Assembly (NCBI GenBank): GCA_016840185.1
Contig: JAEOSV010000238.1
Span: 1-9,192, forward strand
Source of the DNA: Candidatus Hermodarchaeota archaeon
GTDB taxonomy: Archaea; Asgardarchaeota; Hermodarchaeia; Hermodarchaeales; Hermodarchaeaceae
Length of the DNA: 9,192 nt
Direction of reading: 5' to 3'
The notes beneath the pieces are model-generated. The model was not told where the DNA came from. It saw only the letters and a list, made by a program, of their open reading frames with translations, and ran no database searches. The translations under genes were made by a program, and so were the position numbers. Below, piece by piece: positions 6,545-9,192 of this stretch (positions are counted from its first letter, which is position 1; every line of letters begins with the position of its first letter).

Positions 6545-6559
6545 CGTAAAACTTTATAA
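6545..6559 (+). promoter_or_regulatory. BRE/TATA promoter of the GNAT-fusion gene
   Basis: CGTAAAACTTTATAA joins a purine-rich BRE-like part to a near-consensus archaeal TATA box (CTTTATAA, 6552-6559). Transcription is expected to begin near 6580-6585, giving a leader of about 50 nt. It is the best promoter in the window and shows that the downstream gene need not depend on fwdA transcription. Confidence 0.7.
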
Positions 6560-6632
6560 CCACCGACAATATGCAGTGTCCCGTTCCAACATCATTCAAA
6601 ATATTAGGGAGCTGGAGCAAGGGTGTATCTAA

Positions 6633-9192
6633 ATGTCCAAAGTCCGAGAGTTCACTCCAACTGATGCTGCAGGGCTAGCTAAGTGTATCAATGAAAGTGA
6701 AGGAGGCTGGCCAGGTGGTATCACGCAAGGTGTCGATCACACTGCCGAACATGTTCTCGAAGACTACGAACGAGAATTCAAGAGTACCTGGTTACTTGCG
6801 GTCACAGAAGAAAACCAAGTTGCAGGAATATCGACCCTTCACCCACACTATGATGACCCTGAAGCCGCATATCTTGGATTTTTGAATGTAGCAGACGTAC
6901 ACCGGAAGAAGGGATTTGGAAAAGCCCTTCTCGTTGAATCCGTGAACCGAGTTAACACTGAAGGGTACAAACGCCTATTTCTCCATACTTGGGGAGGGAA
7001 TCTCAATGCAGTTCCCGTCTATAAACGGACTGGCTTCTTCTGGCGTCCAGATACACAGGTATTAATGGAAAACTACATTCCAACCATTCTCCAATTACCA
7101 ATTGCTCAACCCTTCTTCAAACAACACAATTGGTATGAGACTTACACCCGACAAATAGAAGTCAAACCTGATGACATGAAACATCGTGGACTCAATGTCT
7201 ATGAACATCAATGGGAGAAAGGAAAAGATTTTCTACGTGTTGTAATTGACCGAGAGAGCAGAGGCCCTACCCTAATTGGGAATAAGGACCTACTAGTAGA
7301 ATGTTGGATTGATGAAGCAGAACCGGTACTGGGTCTCCCAATACCAATTTCTTGGAAGATTGAGAACAAGAACCAATCGACCCCTCTTGAGTGCCAATTA
7401 ATAGTAAAACTACCGAAAGGATTCCAATTCATCGAATCCCCAGATTTCAAGATTATTGTGAACCCGAACGAATCGAAGATACTGAAGGGATTAGTTCAGG
7501 GTAAGGTTACAGTTGTACCACCTCCCGAAGATAAACCCGCCCTCACAGTAATGTCCCAGTTTAGATTTCAGAAAGAATCAGTGAAGCTCGAAACTGGAAT
7601 AAGGGCAAAACACTCAATTCATGTGGCTACAGTTCCCCCCTCATTATGGTGTCGTCCGGGGAACCGATTTCAAGTTGCCATTGCATTGAAGAGTAATCTA
7701 AAGGAGGCATCGAGTGGACGGTTGTTCATTCGAACTCCCAGAGGGCTTCGGATTTCTCAGAAAGAATTTCAGATTCAGTTTGAACCTGAACACCATGCAG
7801 GGATTGAATTTGAAGCTACTGCTAATCCAGCGTTGGGTACAATGGCGTTACCATTGAAAATCCATACCGAGTTAGACGTTAAGGGACGTTCATTGAAAAC
7901 CCGGACGGAAACAATTTACGTACACTGTCTTGACCATGGAGGAATACTTGTAACTCCCTTCCAAGATAACCAACGTCTTCAAGTCCAAACCGAAACCTTA
8001 CACTTCAGCATCAATCTAACAAAGGGGGCTCATATCGATAAACTAGCAAACCGACTCACGGGCAGGGTCCATATTCGATCTCATTGCCGAGAGAGCATTG
8101 GTCCGCCATTCTGGCCCTCAGAGCAGATGCCCACGCATTTCAAACACCAAATTGAACACCCTCAAGACGGAACAACGCGTATTGTTACATGGATGCCGTG
8201 TAAACGGCATCCTGGATTGGTGTTCTCCAAAACCTTTGTAGTAACAGGTAATTCTTCTGTTGTTGCCATAGAATATGGATTCGAAAACACTAACCCAACG
8301 CGTACGTATAACGTGAAGTTACAAATGGGGAGTATAGCTGGAATGTGGGATTTTCTACACGTTCTTCCTCTGAAAGATGGGTTACTCCGTGAGGAATTCA
8401 TTGAGGATGAATTCTTTGCGTCACGCCGGGAACTCCCGAAGAAACGGGAGGACTGGGAGGAAACCTGGTACTGTCAAGAATTACCACACAAGGGCGAAAT
8501 TGCTGCTGTCTTATGTCCACCGTCCATCGTTGCTGAGGTGAGTGGTGGTGCTTTTCTCGACTTCCAATTGCAAGTACCTCCGCTTCCTCCTAAGAAGAAG
8601 ATTGTTTTACCACCCGTTTATCTGGTTACAGGTCAAGGAACCTGGCGGCATATCCGACGGCTATGGCATTATTATTATTCAGAGGACCCCGAAAAATCCC
8701 TTCGAACGGAACTGAACCCCTACAAGGTTGTTGATGTTCGACCCATAAACAATCCGATACTCCACGAAGTCAGCTCAGAAATCTCTATTCCACTAAAGGT
8801 CCGCCACCTTGTACACCGTCCACTAAACGGAACACTCCGATTTTCAGCACCCAAAGGTTGGCAAATCACCCCACGAACTACAAAACTAAAAGACATCCAA
8901 CGTGGAACCCCTTTGTTACTCCCCATCCAACTTCGAACCACCAAAGAGATGCAACTGGAACCAGAGGCTCTTACTATTTCCGCACACGTCAAAACAAACC
9001 TACAAACCAAAACCTTCAATTTTCCCGTTATCCTTCATCGAGAATCGGGGAGCATATCAATAACCCAAGAAACGAAACGAAACCGAAAAGTCTACGTTAT
9101 CGATAATGGGAAATTCCTCCTGAAAATTGCTCCAAGTTTCGCTGGCAGCGTATTTGCCTGGATTAACAAGGACACCAAAACCAACTACTTAG
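6633..9192 (+). CDS. GNAT acetyltransferase fused to beta-sandwich and mutarotase-like domains, C-terminus beyond window
   Basis: The frame is open from ATG 6633 to the right edge (853 residues, end missing); GGGTG lies 7 nt ahead of the ATG. Residues 1-150 are a GNAT N-acyltransferase: the acetyl-CoA pyrophosphate loop is VHRKKGFGKALL (R91, G94, G96) and the second motif is NAVPVYKRTGF (125-135). About 215-430 look like two all-beta modules of the NEW3/Ig-like kind, with phrases such as VKLPKGFQFIESP (258-270) and IRTPRGLRI (366-374). About 435-690 looks like a galactose-mutarotase-like super-sandwich, with SIGPPFWPSE (488-497) and GQGTWRHIRRLW (667-678). Another sandwich follows (about 710-800), and KIAPSFAGSVFAWIN (831-845) may open a second mutarotase-like domain. 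There is no signal peptide or membrane helix, so it is probably cytoplasmic. Mutarotase-like folds usually bind carbohydrate, so acetylation of a sugar or glycan precursor is possible but unproven. GNAT is firm; the rest are fold guesses from sequence pattern. Confidence 0.85.
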   Translation, partial: MSKVREFTPTDAAGLAKCINESEGGWPGGITQGVDHTAEHVLEDYEREFKSTWLLAVTEENQVAGISTLHPHYDDPEAAYLGFLNVADVHRKKGFGKALLVESVNRVNTEGYKRLFLHTWGGNLNAVPVYKRTGFFWRPDTQVLMENYIPTILQLPIAQPFFKQHNWYETYTRQIEVKPDDMKHRGLNVYEHQWEKGKDFLRVVIDRESRGPTLIGNKDLLVECWIDEAEPVLGLPIPISWKIENKNQSTPLECQLIVKLPKGFQFIESPDFKIIVNPNESKILKGLVQGKVTVVPPPEDKPALTVMSQFRFQKESVKLETGIRAKHSIHVATVPPSLWCRPGNRFQVAIALKSNLKEASSGRLFIRTPRGLRISQKEFQIQFEPEHHAGIEFEATANPALGTMALPLKIHTELDVKGRSLKTRTETIYVHCLDHGGILVTPFQDNQRLQVQTETLHFSINLTKGAHIDKLANRLTGRVHIRSHCRESIGPPFWPSEQMPTHFKHQIEHPQDGTTRIVTWMPCKRHPGLVFSKTFVVTGNSSVVAIEYGFENTNPTRTYNVKLQMGSIAGMWDFLHVLPLKDGLLREEFIEDEFFASRRELPKKREDWEETWYCQELPHKGEIAAVLCPPSIVAEVSGGAFLDFQLQVPPLPPKKKIVLPPVYLVTGQGTWRHIRRLWHYYYSEDPEKSLRTELNPYKVVDVRPINNPILHEVSSEISIPLKVRHLVHRPLNGTLRFSAPKGWQITPRTTKLKDIQRGTPLLLPIQLRTTKEMQLEPEALTISAHVKTNLQTKTFNFPVILHRESGSISITQETKRNRKVYVIDNGKFLLKIAPSFAGSVFAWINKDTKTNYL

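Noticed and set aside
6691..6885. Plus-strand open frame of 64 codons
   Set aside because: Another frame of the GNAT domain, whose motifs are unambiguous in the frame starting at 6633.
8668..8680. Tandem ATT/TAT triplets
   Set aside because: Four or fewer units coding HYYYS inside the fusion protein; within chance.
8720..9106. Open frames on both strands near the right end
   Set aside because: They overlap the continuous GNAT-fusion frame, which I followed without a stop from 6633 to 9192.

Overview
This window looks archaeal. The evidence is an FwdA-type formylmethanofuran dehydrogenase subunit, Shine-Dalgarno sequences of the GGTGA/GGAGTGA kind, BRE/TATA-like promoter elements (clearest at 6545-6559), and a membrane-anchored outer protein rich in N-glycosylation sequons. 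Base composition is moderate, by eye somewhat under 50% G+C. FwdA suggests an archaeon with the methyl branch of the Wood-Ljungdahl pathway. An Asgard archaeon is my guess, but the sequence alone does not prove the lineage.

Left part (1-3462, minus strand): a three-gene operon for an energy-coupling-factor (ECF) type ABC importer. It is read from 3462 leftwards. First comes a membrane-anchored outer protein made of two tandem sulfite-oxidase-like (SUOX/molybdopterin-domain-like) repeats. Next is a YkoE-like S component with a third, more divergent SUOX-like domain fused to its C-terminus. Last is a double ABC ATPase of the YkoD/CbiO/EcfA kind that runs off the left edge. By analogy with bacterial ykoEDC, the missing T (transmembrane coupling) component should lie just beyond position 1. 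The genes abut or overlap, so they are probably translationally coupled. The start-site region carries a perfect 8-bp-arm inverted repeat that could be an operator.

Middle (3616-4623, minus strand): a DUF389 six-helix membrane protein with its own promoter-like element and a short inverted repeat in its leader next to the ribosome-binding site.

Right part (4819-9192, plus strand): a complete, catalytically intact-looking fwdA, without other fwd genes in the window, starting at a GTG. Its leader holds a run of 12 C. After a well-formed BRE/TATA promoter comes a very large protein that is open at the right edge (at least 853 residues). It starts with a GNAT acetyltransferase domain and continues into alternating beta-sandwich and galactose-mutarotase-like regions.

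The most unusual items are the ECF importer carrying three SUOX-like outer domains that lack the molybdenum-ligand cysteine, which looks like a substrate-capture module, and the GNAT/beta-sandwich/mutarotase-like giant protein. No gene-free stretch exceeds 200 bases. I see no RNA genes, insertion sequences or CRISPR arrays.
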